From NCBI RefSeq assembly GCF_003590875.1, contig NZ_QYUN01000002.1, forward strand, positions 3,162,001 to 3,226,000: a stretch of DNA of 64,000 nt, written 5' to 3'. Shown here piece after piece: positions 1 through 8,177 of this stretch. Both the position numbers and the translations under genes were made by a program. Under the pieces are notes generated by a model. That model was not told the DNA's origin. It ran no database searches and was given only the letters and a program-made list of their open reading frames with translations. This DNA is from Noviherbaspirillum cavernae (GTDB taxonomy: Bacteria; Pseudomonadota; Gammaproteobacteria; Burkholderiales; Burkholderiaceae_D). How positions within the stretch are numbered: the stretch's first letter is position 1; each line of letters begins with the position of its first letter.

Positions 1-2080
1 CCTGTCCCGTCGAAGTCGGGATTCTCTGACCGACCACGCGGAAGACCCAGCAGTCGGCCTTGTATTCAAGACCGAGCAAGCCTTCCGCGACTCTCCGGTC
101 CAGGAGCGAGTAGTTTACACGTGCTGCGCCGTACCAGCGCCTTGCGATCGGCCATTGGCCGGAGACGTCCACCTGCTCAAGCTGCGGGTTCTGGGTCCGA
201 TCAAGACGATATGCAACATTCAACACTTTTTTGGGTGCCGGCTGCCAGCGCACGCCATAGTTGGCGCGGTTCATGATGTTCTGGGTCTGGCTGTATTGAA
301 GATTGCCATCCACGCTGACGGCTTGCGAAATCCGGCCGGTGGCGGACACCAGCATGTCCGAACGGCTGTCGTTGGTCGCGGCGCCGAGCGTCACGCTTTG
401 CGGTTCAAAATAAAAGCGCTGGCCCACGGCAACGCGCATGCGCTCAACGCCGCTCGGTTCGATGTAGCGCGAGACCACAGCACCGGTCAGCTGGTTTGCA
501 TCGCTGATGCGGTCATTGCCGACAAAGCGGTTTTCACTGAACAGTTGCGCAAAACTCAGGTCCGCAATCCCGCTGTCAAATATGGGGAAATCGTTCTGGT
601 TGCGGTAAGGCGTGTACACATAGAACAGCCGCGGCTCCAGCGTCTGCGTCATCGACTGGCCGAAAAACCTGGCATCGCGTTCAAAGACCAGGCCGCTGTC
701 AATAGAGAATGTCGGCAACACGCGCGACAGGTTCGTCGGCTGGCCGGGCACCTGGTTTTGCAGATGGTACTGACTCGCATGCAATGCCAGTTTCGGCGTC
801 AGGAACCCGCCTGGATGTATTAGTGGATAAGAGATTTTCGGATTGACGTAAAGGCGATCGCCTCGCACCAGATTCGGATGCCACCACCGTGTGACGTCCG
901 ATTCCACGGACCAGTCGAAGCCGCCGACATCGAGGCGGCTGGCGGTAAGCATCAATTGCGGCAGGCGATCATATGGACGTCCAATCGGCGCCAGCGGATC
1001 CTGCAGCACCTGGTAATTGGATGCGCGCGCCAATGCGCTCCAGTAAGTGCTGCCGTAGGTCAGCGTCATGTCCCGCAGCAGCAGCCGCTGCGTCACCCCC
1101 GTGATGCTGCGCGCAAAATCGCTCGGATAATCGTCATCCGATGCGGCGTTGATGTTCCAGTTATATGTCCACCCCGGCGCAAACGCATGCGTGTGGATCG
1201 ATGACACGGCCCAGCGGTCGGTCTTGGTGACCTGATCGTTCAGCATCCCTTCGACGGTTGTCTGCCCGGAAAACGTCGGCTCGAGATAGCGGCCTTCGGC
1301 ACCCATGTGCAGGCCGCGCCGCGACATGTATCGCGGGTACAAGGTCAGATCGCGATTGGGTGCGATATTGAAATAGTACGGCGTCGTGACTTCAAAACCG
1401 CCCCGGTTGGTAGAGCCGATGGTCGGCGGCAAAAAGCCCGACTTGCGCTCGCCCGACAGCGGAAACGACATGGCAGGCGTTGCGAGGATCGGCACGCCCT
1501 TGAAGTAGAGCAGGCTTTTATAGGCAACGCCGAGGTCGAGGCCCGAATCGAGCTTCAGCGTGTCGGCCTTGAGATACCAGTCGGGATCGGGGCTTTCGCA
1601 GGTGCTGTAGGTACCCTCGCTGACGAGAGCGCGATCTTCCGCTTCAAAATCGACGCGTTCCGCTTGTCCCTGTCCGTTGTTGGCACCGAGCCGATAGGTA
1701 GGGTTGAGCGCATAGCCTTCGCCCGAATCCATCTTGTACCTGAATTCGTCGGCGGTGTAGGTATCGCCGAAGCGTCGCATGCGCACGTTGCCGACCGCTT
1801 CGACCTCGTCTTCAACGATGCGATAGGTTGCCTTGTCGGAAGTGACAGTCGTCTGTCCCTTGTTGATTTCGACATCCCTTTCCATGAAGACTTCACGGTC
1901 CGGCCGACCGGTCATCTGTTCTGCATTGATGATCGACGGTGCGTTTTTGTCATCTTCCTTGCTGGCACGCGCGCCTGCAGTCTGCGCCGACACCAATGCC
2001 GGCACCGAGGCGGCGGCAACAACTGCAGTCAGAATGCGAAGTGAACGTTGCGAAGGTGGAAAGAGGGGCAGCCGTGTCAT
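1..2080 (-). CDS. lptD: LPS-assembly protein LptD (partial, C-terminus beyond the left edge)
   Basis: Outer-membrane beta-barrel that inserts lipopolysaccharide into the outer leaflet together with LptE. About 693 residues are visible; the family is usually 750-800, so the last strands lie outside the window. A signal peptide (hydrophobic ILTAVVAAASVPALVSA) is followed by the OstA-type periplasmic domain with MERDVEINKG and a cysteine in STCESPDPDW, then a long aromatic-rich barrel. Near the edge YKADCWVF carries the C-terminal cysteine expected to take part in the disulfides that mature LptD. I chose the ATG at 2080. A TTG at 2110 has a better Shine-Dalgarno-like AAGGGA, but it lies almost at the predicted transcription start. 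The gene diverges from amgK. Confidence 0.93.
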   Translation of the reverse strand, partial: MTRLPLFPPSQRSLRILTAVVAAASVPALVSAQTAGARASKEDDKNAPSIINAEQMTGRPDREVFMERDVEINKGQTTVTSDKATYRIVEDEVEAVGNVRMRRFGDTYTADEFRYKMDSGEGYALNPTYRLGANNGQGQAERVDFEAEDRALVSEGTYSTCESPDPDWYLKADTLKLDSGLDLGVAYKSLLYFKGVPILATPAMSFPLSGERKSGFLPPTIGSTNRGGFEVTTPYYFNIAPNRDLTLYPRYMSRRGLHMGAEGRYLEPTFSGQTTVEGMLNDQVTKTDRWAVSSIHTHAFAPGWTYNWNINAASDDDYPSDFARSITGVTQRLLLRDMTLTYGSTYWSALARASNYQVLQDPLAPIGRPYDRLPQLMLTASRLDVGGFDWSVESDVTRWWHPNLVRGDRLYVNPKISYPLIHPGGFLTPKLALHASQYHLQNQVPGQPTNLSRVLPTFSIDSGLVFERDARFFGQSMTQTLEPRLFYVYTPYRNQNDFPIFDSGIADLSFAQLFSENRFVGNDRISDANQLTGAVVSRYIEPSGVERMRVAVGQRFYFEPQSVTLGAATNDSRSDMLVSATGRISQAVSVDGNLQYSQTQNIMNRANYGVRWQPAPKKVLNVAYRLDRTQNPQLEQVDVSGQWPIARRWYGAARVNYSLLDRRVAEGLLGLEYKADCWVFRVVGQRIPTSTGQ

Positions 2081-2159
2081 GAAAAGGAGGGTTGGCAGGC
2101 GATTTTTCAAGTCGAATCCCTTATTATATGGGAACTCATTGCCCTCAACGTATTGCCTC
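2081..2159. promoter_or_regulatory. Divergent lptD/amgK promoter region
   Basis: These 79 bp are all that separates the two divergent genes. On the minus strand a perfect TATAAT lies at 2128-2123, correctly placed for lptD transcription starting near 2116; no convincing -35 box is visible. The same A+T-rich patch (TTATTATATG) must also serve amgK. The assignment rests on sequence inspection only. Confidence 0.4.
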
Positions 2160-3185
2160 ATGTCTTTAGCTTCCCCTACCGATCTCCGTCTCATCCAATT
2201 GAAAGATTGGCTGCATGCATTGCCAGGAACGCCGGTTCTGCCGGATTCCATCAGGCCGGCGTCGTCCGATGCCAGTTTCCGCCGCTATTTCCGCGTGGAT
2301 GACATCCAGGGCGGCACGTTCATCGTGATGGACGCGCCGCCGCCGCAGGAGAATGTGCGCCCTTTCATCCACGTCGCAGAAGTGTTTGCCGAAACCGGCG
2401 TTTCCGTGCCGCACATTGTTGCGCAAGATGTGGAACGCGGATTCCTGCTGCTGTCCGATCTCGGTTCCACCACCTATCTCTCCGTCCTCAATCCGGACAA
2501 TGCGCACAAGCTGTACATGGATGCGATCCACTCCCTGATCCTGATCCAGGCACAGGGTCAGCCGGAGGTCCTGCCGGAATACGACCGCGCACTGCTGCTG
2601 CGCGAACTGATGCTGTTCCCGGATTGGTATATCGGCAAGCATCTGGGCGTCACGCTATCGGATGCGCAGACGCAGGTGCTGAACAAGGTGTTCGATGCCA
2701 TTCTCGCGAACAATCTGGCGCAGCCGCAAGTCTATGTGCATCGCGATTATCATTCGCGCAACCTGATGCTGATGCCGAAAGGCAATCCCGGCATTCTGGA
2801 TTTCCAGGATGCAGTGTTCGGCCCGATCACCTACGATCTGGTGTCCTTGCTGCGCGATGCGTATGTCCAGTGGGACGAGGAGCTGGTGCTCGACTGGGCC
2901 ATTCGCTATTGGGAGCGCGCGAAGAAGGCCGGACTGCCGGTCAATCCGGACATCGATTCCTTCTATCGGGATTTCGAATTCATGGGCGTGCAGCGCCACC
3001 TGAAAGTACTCGGCATTTTCGCGCGGCTCTATCACCGCGACGGCAAGGAGGCTTATCTGAAAGACTTGCCGCTGGTGATGGAATATACCCGCAAGGCTGC
3101 CGGACGTTACCGGGAACTGGTACCGCTGGTACGGCTGATGGATGAGCTGCACGACAGCGCGCCGCAAGTCGGCTACACCTTTTGA
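2160..3185 (+). CDS. amgK: Anomeric N-acetylmuramate/N-acetylglucosamine kinase AmgK
   Basis: Cytoplasmic kinase of the aminoglycoside-phosphotransferase fold that phosphorylates the anomeric hydroxyl of MurNAc or GlcNAc recovered from the cell wall, feeding MurU. It has 341 residues. The catalytic loop HRDYHSRN starts at about residue 194 and the metal-binding ILDFQDAVFGP follows some 20 residues later, both diagnostic of the APH fold. I chose the ATG at 2160 (MSLASPTDLRL); an upstream in-frame extension would run through the lptD promoter and is rejected. murU follows after 64 bp, which supports AmgK rather than a drug kinase. In Pseudomonas this pair bypasses de novo MurNAc synthesis and lowers fosfomycin sensitivity. 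Confidence 0.88.
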   Translation: MSLASPTDLRLIQLKDWLHALPGTPVLPDSIRPASSDASFRRYFRVDDIQGGTFIVMDAPPPQENVRPFIHVAEVFAETGVSVPHIVAQDVERGFLLLSDLGSTTYLSVLNPDNAHKLYMDAIHSLILIQAQGQPEVLPEYDRALLLRELMLFPDWYIGKHLGVTLSDAQTQVLNKVFDAILANNLAQPQVYVHRDYHSRNLMLMPKGNPGILDFQDAVFGPITYDLVSLLRDAYVQWDEELVLDWAIRYWERAKKAGLPVNPDIDSFYRDFEFMGVQRHLKVLGIFARLYHRDGKEAYLKDLPLVMEYTRKAAGRYRELVPLVRLMDELHDSAPQVGYTF

Positions 3186-3249
3186 CAAGCGATCGGATCA
3201 ATTTGATCGCTTGCCGTCCCGACGCATTTGACCGCAGGATGTCACCACC

Positions 3250-3969
3250 ATGAAAGCCATGATTTTCGCCGCCGGGCGCGGCGAGCGCATGCGGCCATTG
3301 ACCGATGACTGCCCCAAGCCGCTGCTGAAAGTGCGCGGCCGGCCATTGATCGTCTGGCACATTCTCAATCTCGTGCGCGCCGGCATTACCGAGATCGTCA
3401 TCAATCACGCGCACCTCGGCCAGATGATCGAAGACGCGCTGGGAGACGGCTCGAAGTTCGGCGCACGCATCGTCTATTCCGCCGAAGGCACGGCACTGGA
3501 GACCGCGGGCGGCATCGCCAAGGCGCGTCCGCTGCTGGGCGAGGAACCATTCGTCGCGGTGGCCGCCGATGTCTATTGCCCGCATTTTGATTTTGAGCAA
3601 GTGAAGACCACGCTCGAAGACAATGACATGTGGGGCAATCCGCATCCCGCCGACAAGCGCGACGTTGCCTGGCTCTACCTCGTGAAGAATCCGCCGCATC
3701 ATCCGAAGGGCGACTTTGCGCTGAACAGTTTTTCCATCGCCAATGAAGGCGAGCCGCGCTACACCTTTTCCGGCATCGGCGTGTACCGGCCGGAAATTTT
3801 CGACGGCATCGAAGCGGGCCAATCCGCGCCGCTTGCGCCCATCCTGCGCAGGTATGCAGATCGCGGCCATGTCGGCGGCGAAGTGGTTCGCGGCAACTGG
3901 ACCGACGTCGGCACGCCGGAACGGCTGGCGCAATTGAACGCTCCCATCCATCAAGGAGTCCGCACATGA
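3250..3969 (+). CDS. murU: N-acetylmuramate alpha-1-phosphate uridylyltransferase MurU
   Basis: Sugar-nucleotidyl transferase that converts MurNAc-1-phosphate and UTP to UDP-MurNAc, the step after AmgK in peptidoglycan recycling. The 239-residue protein opens with the nucleotidyltransferase signature FAAGRGERMRPLTDDCPKP (residues 6-24), with the GxGxRxxP loop and the catalytic lysine region. The C-terminus carries GNWTDVGTPERLAQL, typical of this family. Its stop codon overlaps the pepP start by 4 bp (ATGA), so the two are translationally coupled. Without amgK next door it could be read as a glucose-1-phosphate transferase; the context decides. Confidence 0.88.
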   Translation: MKAMIFAAGRGERMRPLTDDCPKPLLKVRGRPLIVWHILNLVRAGITEIVINHAHLGQMIEDALGDGSKFGARIVYSAEGTALETAGGIAKARPLLGEEPFVAVAADVYCPHFDFEQVKTTLEDNDMWGNPHPADKRDVAWLYLVKNPPHHPKGDFALNSFSIANEGEPRYTFSGIGVYRPEIFDGIEAGQSAPLAPILRRYADRGHVGGEVVRGNWTDVGTPERLAQLNAPIHQGVRT

Positions 3970-5297
3970 AAACCTATGCAGCCAGGCGCGCGGCGCTGAT
4001 CGCACAGATGCAGGCCAGGGGCGGCGGCGTCGCCATCATTCCGACCGCGCCGGAAGTCATGCGCAACCGCGATGCCGACTATCCTTACCGGCACGACAGT
4101 TATTTCTACTATCTGTCCGGCTTCACGGAGCCGGAAGCAGTCATCGTGCTGGTCGCCGGCAAGACGAACCAGTCCATCCTGTTCTGCCGCGAGAAAAATC
4201 TTGAGCGGGAAATCTGGGACGGCTACCGCTACGGGCCGGAAGCGGCGCGCGAGAAATTCGGTTTCGATGCCGCATTTGCCATCGAGGCATTGAACGTCGA
4301 AATGCCGAATCTGATCGCCAACGCACCGTCCCTTTTCTACGCATTGGGCAGCGACCTGCGGCTGGATACGCGGATACAGGAATGGCTGCAGGCCGTGCGC
4401 CTGCAAGCCCGCGCCGGCGTCGCCGCGCCGTCTGCCCTGCATGACGTGCATGTATTGCTGGACGAGATGCGCCTGTTCAAGGATGCGGAAGAAATCGCCA
4501 TCATGAAGCGCGCCGCGGCCATCTCCGCCGAGGCGCACCGGCGCGCGATGCGGGCGACCCGCCCCGGCTTGCGCGAATATCAGATCGAAGCGGAACTGCT
4601 GCATGAATTCCGCCGCCAGGGTTCGCAATTTCCGGCATACGGTTCCATCGTCGCCACCGGCGCGAATGCCTGCGTCTTGCACTACCGCGCCAGCGATGCG
4701 GAAATCAAAAACGGCGATCTCGTGCTGATCGATGCCGGCTGCGAGCTGGACGGCTATGCGTCCGACATCACACGTACCTATCCTGCCAACGGCACGTTCA
4801 GCGCACCGCAGAAGGCGCTGTACGAAATCGTGCTCGCCTCGCAAGCCGCCGCGATTGCCGAAACGCGCCCGGGAAAAGGCTTCATGGAGGGCCATGACGC
4901 CGCCGTTCGCGTGCTCGCCCAAGGCATGCTCGATACCGGCCTGCTCGACCGCAACAAGGTCGGCGCGCTCGACGATGTGATCGAGAAAGGCGCTTACCGC
5001 CAGTTCTACATGCATCGCACCGGGCACTGGCTCGGCATGGATGTCCACGATGTCGGCGAATACCGCGAAGCCGGGGCGGCAGGCGAGGAAAGGCCTTGGC
5101 GCAAGCTGCAGCCGGGCATGGTGCTGACGGTGGAGCCCGGCATCTACGTGCGGCCGGATGCCGATGTGCCGGAGCAGTTCTGGCACATCGGCATCCGCAT
5201 CGAGGACGATGCGCTGGTGACGGAGAACGGCTGCGACATCATCACCCGCGACGCGCCGAAAACCGTGGCCGACATCGAAGCGCTGATGAAGCATTGA
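3966..5297 (+). CDS. pepP: Xaa-Pro aminopeptidase PepP
   Basis: Dinuclear-metal (Mn) cytoplasmic aminopeptidase that removes the N-terminal residue from peptides with proline in position two. It has 443 residues, the same size as E. coli PepP (441). The N-terminal aminopeptidase-P domain (residues 1-130) is followed by the pita-bread metallopeptidase domain. Metal ligands are visible in LIDAGCELDGYASDITRTYP (two Asp), HRTGHWLGMDVHDVGEY (His), VLTVEPGIYV (Glu) and GIRIEDDALVT (Glu). It overlaps murU by 4 bp and ends 10 bp before the UbiH-like gene, matching the conserved pepP-ubiH linkage of proteobacteria. Confidence 0.95.
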   Translation: MKTYAARRAALIAQMQARGGGVAIIPTAPEVMRNRDADYPYRHDSYFYYLSGFTEPEAVIVLVAGKTNQSILFCREKNLEREIWDGYRYGPEAAREKFGFDAAFAIEALNVEMPNLIANAPSLFYALGSDLRLDTRIQEWLQAVRLQARAGVAAPSALHDVHVLLDEMRLFKDAEEIAIMKRAAAISAEAHRRAMRATRPGLREYQIEAELLHEFRRQGSQFPAYGSIVATGANACVLHYRASDAEIKNGDLVLIDAGCELDGYASDITRTYPANGTFSAPQKALYEIVLASQAAAIAETRPGKGFMEGHDAAVRVLAQGMLDTGLLDRNKVGALDDVIEKGAYRQFYMHRTGHWLGMDVHDVGEYREAGAAGEERPWRKLQPGMVLTVEPGIYVRPDADVPEQFWHIGIRIEDDALVTENGCDIITRDAPKTVADIEALMKH

Positions 5298-5307
5298 TCA
5301 TCGAACG

Positions 5308-6444
5308 ATGACAACGGATTTCGATATCGCCATCTGCGGCGCGGGTCCCGTCGGACTGACGCTCGCATTGCTGCTCGTCAGGCGGGGTATGACTGCGGAA
5401 CGCATCGCTCTGCTCGATGCCAAAACCGTCGAGCAAGCCGTCACGGACCCGCGCTCGATCGCCTTGTCCTACGGCAGCCGCCAGATTCTGGAAGACATCG
5501 ACGCATGGCCCTTGACGGCGGATGCGATCCATCAGATCCACGTTTCGCGCCGCGGCCACTTCGGCCGCACGCTGATTGACCGCAGCGATTACGACTTGCC
5601 GGCGCTCGGGTACGTCACGCGCTACGGCGTGCTGGTCAATGCATTGGCAGCGGCCGTCGCGCGCACGCAGATTGCCGTGATCCGTCCCGCGCAAGTCATG
5701 GGCGCGGATGAGCGCGAAGAACATGTGGAACTGCAGCTTGCGGACGAGAAAACGATCAACGCACAAATCATGGTGCAGGCCGAAGGCGGCCTGTTCTCCG
5801 AGCAGAATGCCAAGGCATTGCAGCGCGACTACGGCCAGAACGCCATCGTCGCGCATGTCCGTACCAGCGCGCCGCTCATGCATCGCGCATTCGAACGCTT
5901 CACCGAGGAAGGGCCGCTCGCGCTGCTGCCGCAGGACGATGGCTTTGCGCTCGTGTGGTGCGCGCGTCCGGCAAGCACTGACCGATTGATGGCCTTGCCG
6001 AATGCCGCCTTTCTGACGGAGCTGCAAAACGCTTTCGGCTCGCGCCTGGGCCGCTTCATTTCCGCATCGCCCCGCAATGTCTTTCCGCTCGGCTTGAATG
6101 CGAATCCGGCGACTTCCGCCAGGACAACCGCCATCGGCAATGCGGCGCAAACCCTGCATCCGGTCGCGGGACAGGGGCTCAATCTCGGCTTGCGGGATGC
6201 GGCTGTGCTTGCGCGTCTGCTGGCGCAGGAGGCAACGCCCGCGGCGCTGGAACACTTTGCAATGCGCCGCAAGACCGATCGCAATCTGACCATTCGCTTG
6301 ACCGATACGATGGCGCGCATATTCTCCAGCGCGCCGGATGGTGCGCCATCACAGACTTTGCTCGGCATGTCGCTGGGCCTCATCGATGCGTTCACGCCGG
6401 CAAAGAGACTGCTGGCAGAGCAGATGATGTTCGGACAGCGATAA
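5308..6444 (+). CDS. UbiH/UbiF/VisC-family FAD-dependent hydroxylase
   Basis: Flavoprotein monooxygenase of ubiquinone biosynthesis, adding a ring hydroxyl to a polyprenylated precursor at the membrane. The 378-residue protein starts with the Rossmann FAD site DIAICGAGPVGLTLALLL (GxGxxG). Near the C-terminus it carries the second FAD motif GNAAQTLHPVAGQGLNLGLR, the UbiH/COQ6 hallmark. Position after pepP favours the UbiH role, but beta-proteobacteria use different paralogues (UbiH, UbiF, UbiM and others) for different ring carbons, and which carbon this one attacks cannot be read from the sequence. An intrinsic terminator follows directly. Confidence 0.87.
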   Translation: MTTDFDIAICGAGPVGLTLALLLVRRGMTAERIALLDAKTVEQAVTDPRSIALSYGSRQILEDIDAWPLTADAIHQIHVSRRGHFGRTLIDRSDYDLPALGYVTRYGVLVNALAAAVARTQIAVIRPAQVMGADEREEHVELQLADEKTINAQIMVQAEGGLFSEQNAKALQRDYGQNAIVAHVRTSAPLMHRAFERFTEEGPLALLPQDDGFALVWCARPASTDRLMALPNAAFLTELQNAFGSRLGRFISASPRNVFPLGLNANPATSARTTAIGNAAQTLHPVAGQGLNLGLRDAAVLARLLAQEATPAALEHFAMRRKTDRNLTIRLTDTMARIFSSAPDGAPSQTLLGMSLGLIDAFTPAKRLLAEQMMFGQR

Positions 6445-6446
6445 AA

Positions 6447-6480
6447 AAGCCGCGGGACGGTGCGTTCACGCGGCTTCTTC
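6447..6480 (+). terminator. Intrinsic terminator after the UbiH-like gene
   Basis: AAGCCGCG at 6447-6454 pairs with CGCGGCTT at 6469-6476 and is followed by a pyrimidine tract (CTTCCTTTC). It starts 3 bp after the stop codon and closes the amgK-murU-pepP-ubi operon. Confidence 0.75.
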
Positions 6481-6650
6481 CTTTCGCTTCCTTTGCCTGC
6501 GGGGTGGAGTTCGTAGACGCCCTACTCCACCGCTTTGACCATGTCCGCCGCGAACGCCGGAATCCAGTGTCTTTTGTTGCATAACGTCGCTGTCTCTTCG
6601 TGGAGACAGGCCGGGGGTGGCCCGGCGGCCAGTCACTTTCTTTGCTTCGC
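6481..6650. other. Intergenic remnant between the UbiH-like gene and the IS
   Basis: No gene is recognised here. The stretch holds a hairpin (GGTGGAGT at 6503-6510 with ACTCCACC at 6524-6531). Overlapping its right arm, a 24-bp segment at 6523-6546 matches the 3' end of pntB (18051-18074) at 22 positions. The CTTTCTTTG at 6636-6644 pairs with CAAAGAAAG at 7959-7967 on the far side of the insertion sequence, so the IS appears to have split an older palindromic repeat. Confidence 0.5.
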
Positions 6651-6700
6651 TGTACAGACTCGGGACATGGGTAACAGATGTGCCGGGACATAGGTAACAC
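6651..6700. repeat. Left terminal inverted repeat of the IS481 element
   Basis: 50-bp end with two tandem sub-repeats (CGGGACATGGGTAACA and CGGGACATAGGTAACA). The inner 20 bp TGCCGGGACATAGGTAACAC at 6681-6700 is identical to the inner part of the right end in inverse orientation. Confidence 0.85.
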
Positions 6701-6702
6701 AT

Positions 6703-7851
6703 TTAATCGTCTCCTTTTGTCGTGCGCAAGTCGATCTGGCCGAAGCGATGGTGCGCAAAGTACAGATCGAACACGCCGTCCTGCCGAGGATGCGGACGAG
6801 CCGCAATCGGATGCGTGTGCAAGGCATTGGAGACCCTGAAGCGGCGCCCCTGCACAACGATCTTGCCGTCCCACCCCACTACCTGTACCAGATCGCCATC
6901 GCGGTAATGAATCTCCGGCAATGTCTCCGGATAGACCCGCCGGCTGGGCCGGTAACGCGTCACCGGCGTGGCCAGTCCCAGCGCCTCATGCGGCCGTTCA
7001 TGGTTGTACACTTGCCGCCAGCCATCGAACGCCTCCTGCGCCTCGTCCAGATCACGGAAGCATTGTCCTCGCAGCACTTCGCGCTTCAGGCTGCGATGGA
7101 AGCGTTCGTTCTTGCCATTGGTCTGCGGGTGCGCTGGACGACTATGGCTGATCTGGATGCCCAGCTGGATCAGCCAGATGGTCAGTCTGGTGATGCCGTG
7201 CTCATGTCGTGACGGGCTGCCCCAGGGGGAGCCGTTGTCGGCGTTGATGCGGACCGGCATGCCATGGCGGCGAAACACATCCTGCAGTGCTGCCTGTACG
7301 TGTTCCCGGTTGGGGCGGGCACAGGCTGCAAGCGTCAGGTTGTAGCGCGAGTGGTCGTCAATGACGGTCAGCGGATGGCAGGTAGCCGAGGCCGTCTCGA
7401 AGCAGCCCTTGAAGTCCATTTGCCACAGATCGTTGGGTGCGGCATGCTCGAAACGTGTCCATGGCGTACTGTCTTCACTGGCCTGCGGATCGACCAGATG
7501 GTGCCGGTGCAGGATGCGAGTGATGGTGCTGGGTGTCGGGATGCCTTGATGGCCCAGATCGCGCAAGCGCCGCTGCAGCTTGCGTGCACCCCAGGCCGGA
7601 TGTTCCTTGCGCAGTCCGACCACCAGCTCCTCGACGTCGGCATCCGTGCGCTGCGGGCTGTGCAATGGCCGGCGCGAGCGGTCAGCCATTCCGGCCAATC
7701 CCTCTTCGGCCACGCGGGCCAATAGCCTGTAGCCGGTCTTGCGGCTGATGCCGAACTGCGCACATAGCGCACTCATGTTCACTCCCTCCTGACGGGCCAA
7801 TGAGAGAAATTCCTGACGCAGAGTCATCGTGTCTATCGCTTTCCAGGACAT
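6703..7851 (-). CDS. IS481-family DDE transposase
   Basis: 382-residue integrase-fold transposase that cuts and joins the ends of its own element. An N-terminal helix-turn-helix (LCAQFGISRKTGYRLLARV, residues 29-47) is followed by a second winged-helix region and an rve catalytic core. DDE residues can be placed in LWQMDFKG (Asp), INADNGSPW (Asp) and NGKNERFHRSLKRE (Glu). The frame is complete and runs almost from end to end of the IS, starting 39 bp inside the right inverted repeat. No frameshift or stop was seen. Confidence 0.95.
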   Translation of the reverse strand: MSWKAIDTMTLRQEFLSLARQEGVNMSALCAQFGISRKTGYRLLARVAEEGLAGMADRSRRPLHSPQRTDADVEELVVGLRKEHPAWGARKLQRRLRDLGHQGIPTPSTITRILHRHHLVDPQASEDSTPWTRFEHAAPNDLWQMDFKGCFETASATCHPLTVIDDHSRYNLTLAACARPNREHVQAALQDVFRRHGMPVRINADNGSPWGSPSRHEHGITRLTIWLIQLGIQISHSRPAHPQTNGKNERFHRSLKREVLRGQCFRDLDEAQEAFDGWRQVYNHERPHEALGLATPVTRYRPSRRVYPETLPEIHYRDGDLVQVVGWDGKIVVQGRRFRVSNALHTHPIAARPHPRQDGVFDLYFAHHRFGQIDLRTTKGDD

Positions 7852-7889
7852 GGGTGGATGATCCTTCCGGCATCTTTGGGATACCGAAA

Positions 7890-7939
7890 GTGTTACCTAT
7901 GTCCCGGCACAAGTGTCACCTATGTCTCCGGTCTATACA
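7890..7939. repeat. Right terminal inverted repeat of the IS481 element
   Basis: Inverse of 6651-6700 with eight mismatches, all in the outer 30 bp. The inner 20 bp, GTGTTACCTATGTCCCGGCA at 7890-7909, match the left end perfectly. Confidence 0.85.
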
Positions 7940-8131
7940 TCTCGCCAAGAAAAGTAACCAAAGAAAGGCGACCGCACAGCCGCTGCCCCTGCGGGGTTCC
8001 CGAAAAGACGCGTGCCAAAGTGGGAAGCGAAACAAACTCGCCCTCGCTGCGCGAGGACTCAGACAAGTTTCGCTTCTTTATCCACTTTGACACGCGCCTT
8101 TTCGGCAGCGTCCAAGCGGAGCTGCAAAAAG
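7940..8131. repeat. Palindromic intergenic repeat right of the IS
   Basis: Noncoding. After the separated half of the split repeat (CAAAGAAAG at 7959-7967) there is a long inverted repeat. The arm at 8002-8033 (GAAAAGACGCGTGCCAAAGT onward) pairs with 8067-8103 (ending ACACGCGCCTTTTC). The arms agree over about 32 positions except three substitutions and a small insertion, with a loop of roughly 33 nt that itself contains GCGAGG/CCTCGC-type pairing. Confidence 0.7.
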
Positions 8132-8169
8132 CCCGTACACGATCACTCGCAGGAGAAATCGTGTACGGG
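8132..8169 (-). terminator. Intrinsic terminator of hutU1
   Basis: A perfect 12-bp stem (CCCGTACACGAT at 8132-8143 with ATCGTGTACGGG at 8158-8169) is followed, on the minus strand, by CTTTTTG. It lies 8 bp after the hutU1 stop codon and ends the catabolic run. Confidence 0.85.
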
Positions 8170-8177
8170 TGTATTAC

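Larger units (their letters stand above)
6651..7939 (-). mobile_element. Intact IS481-family insertion sequence
   Basis: 1289-bp element with one full-length transposase gene on the minus strand. Its ends are 50-bp imperfect terminal inverted repeats (6651-6700 and 7890-7939; 42 of 50 positions match), and the inner 20 bp are identical. Both ends begin TGTA. Each end consists of two related sub-repeats of the type GGGACATrGGTAACA. No clean target-site duplication is visible: left flank CTTCGC and right flank TCTCGC are only similar. The reading frame and ends look undamaged, so it may still move. Confidence 0.88.
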
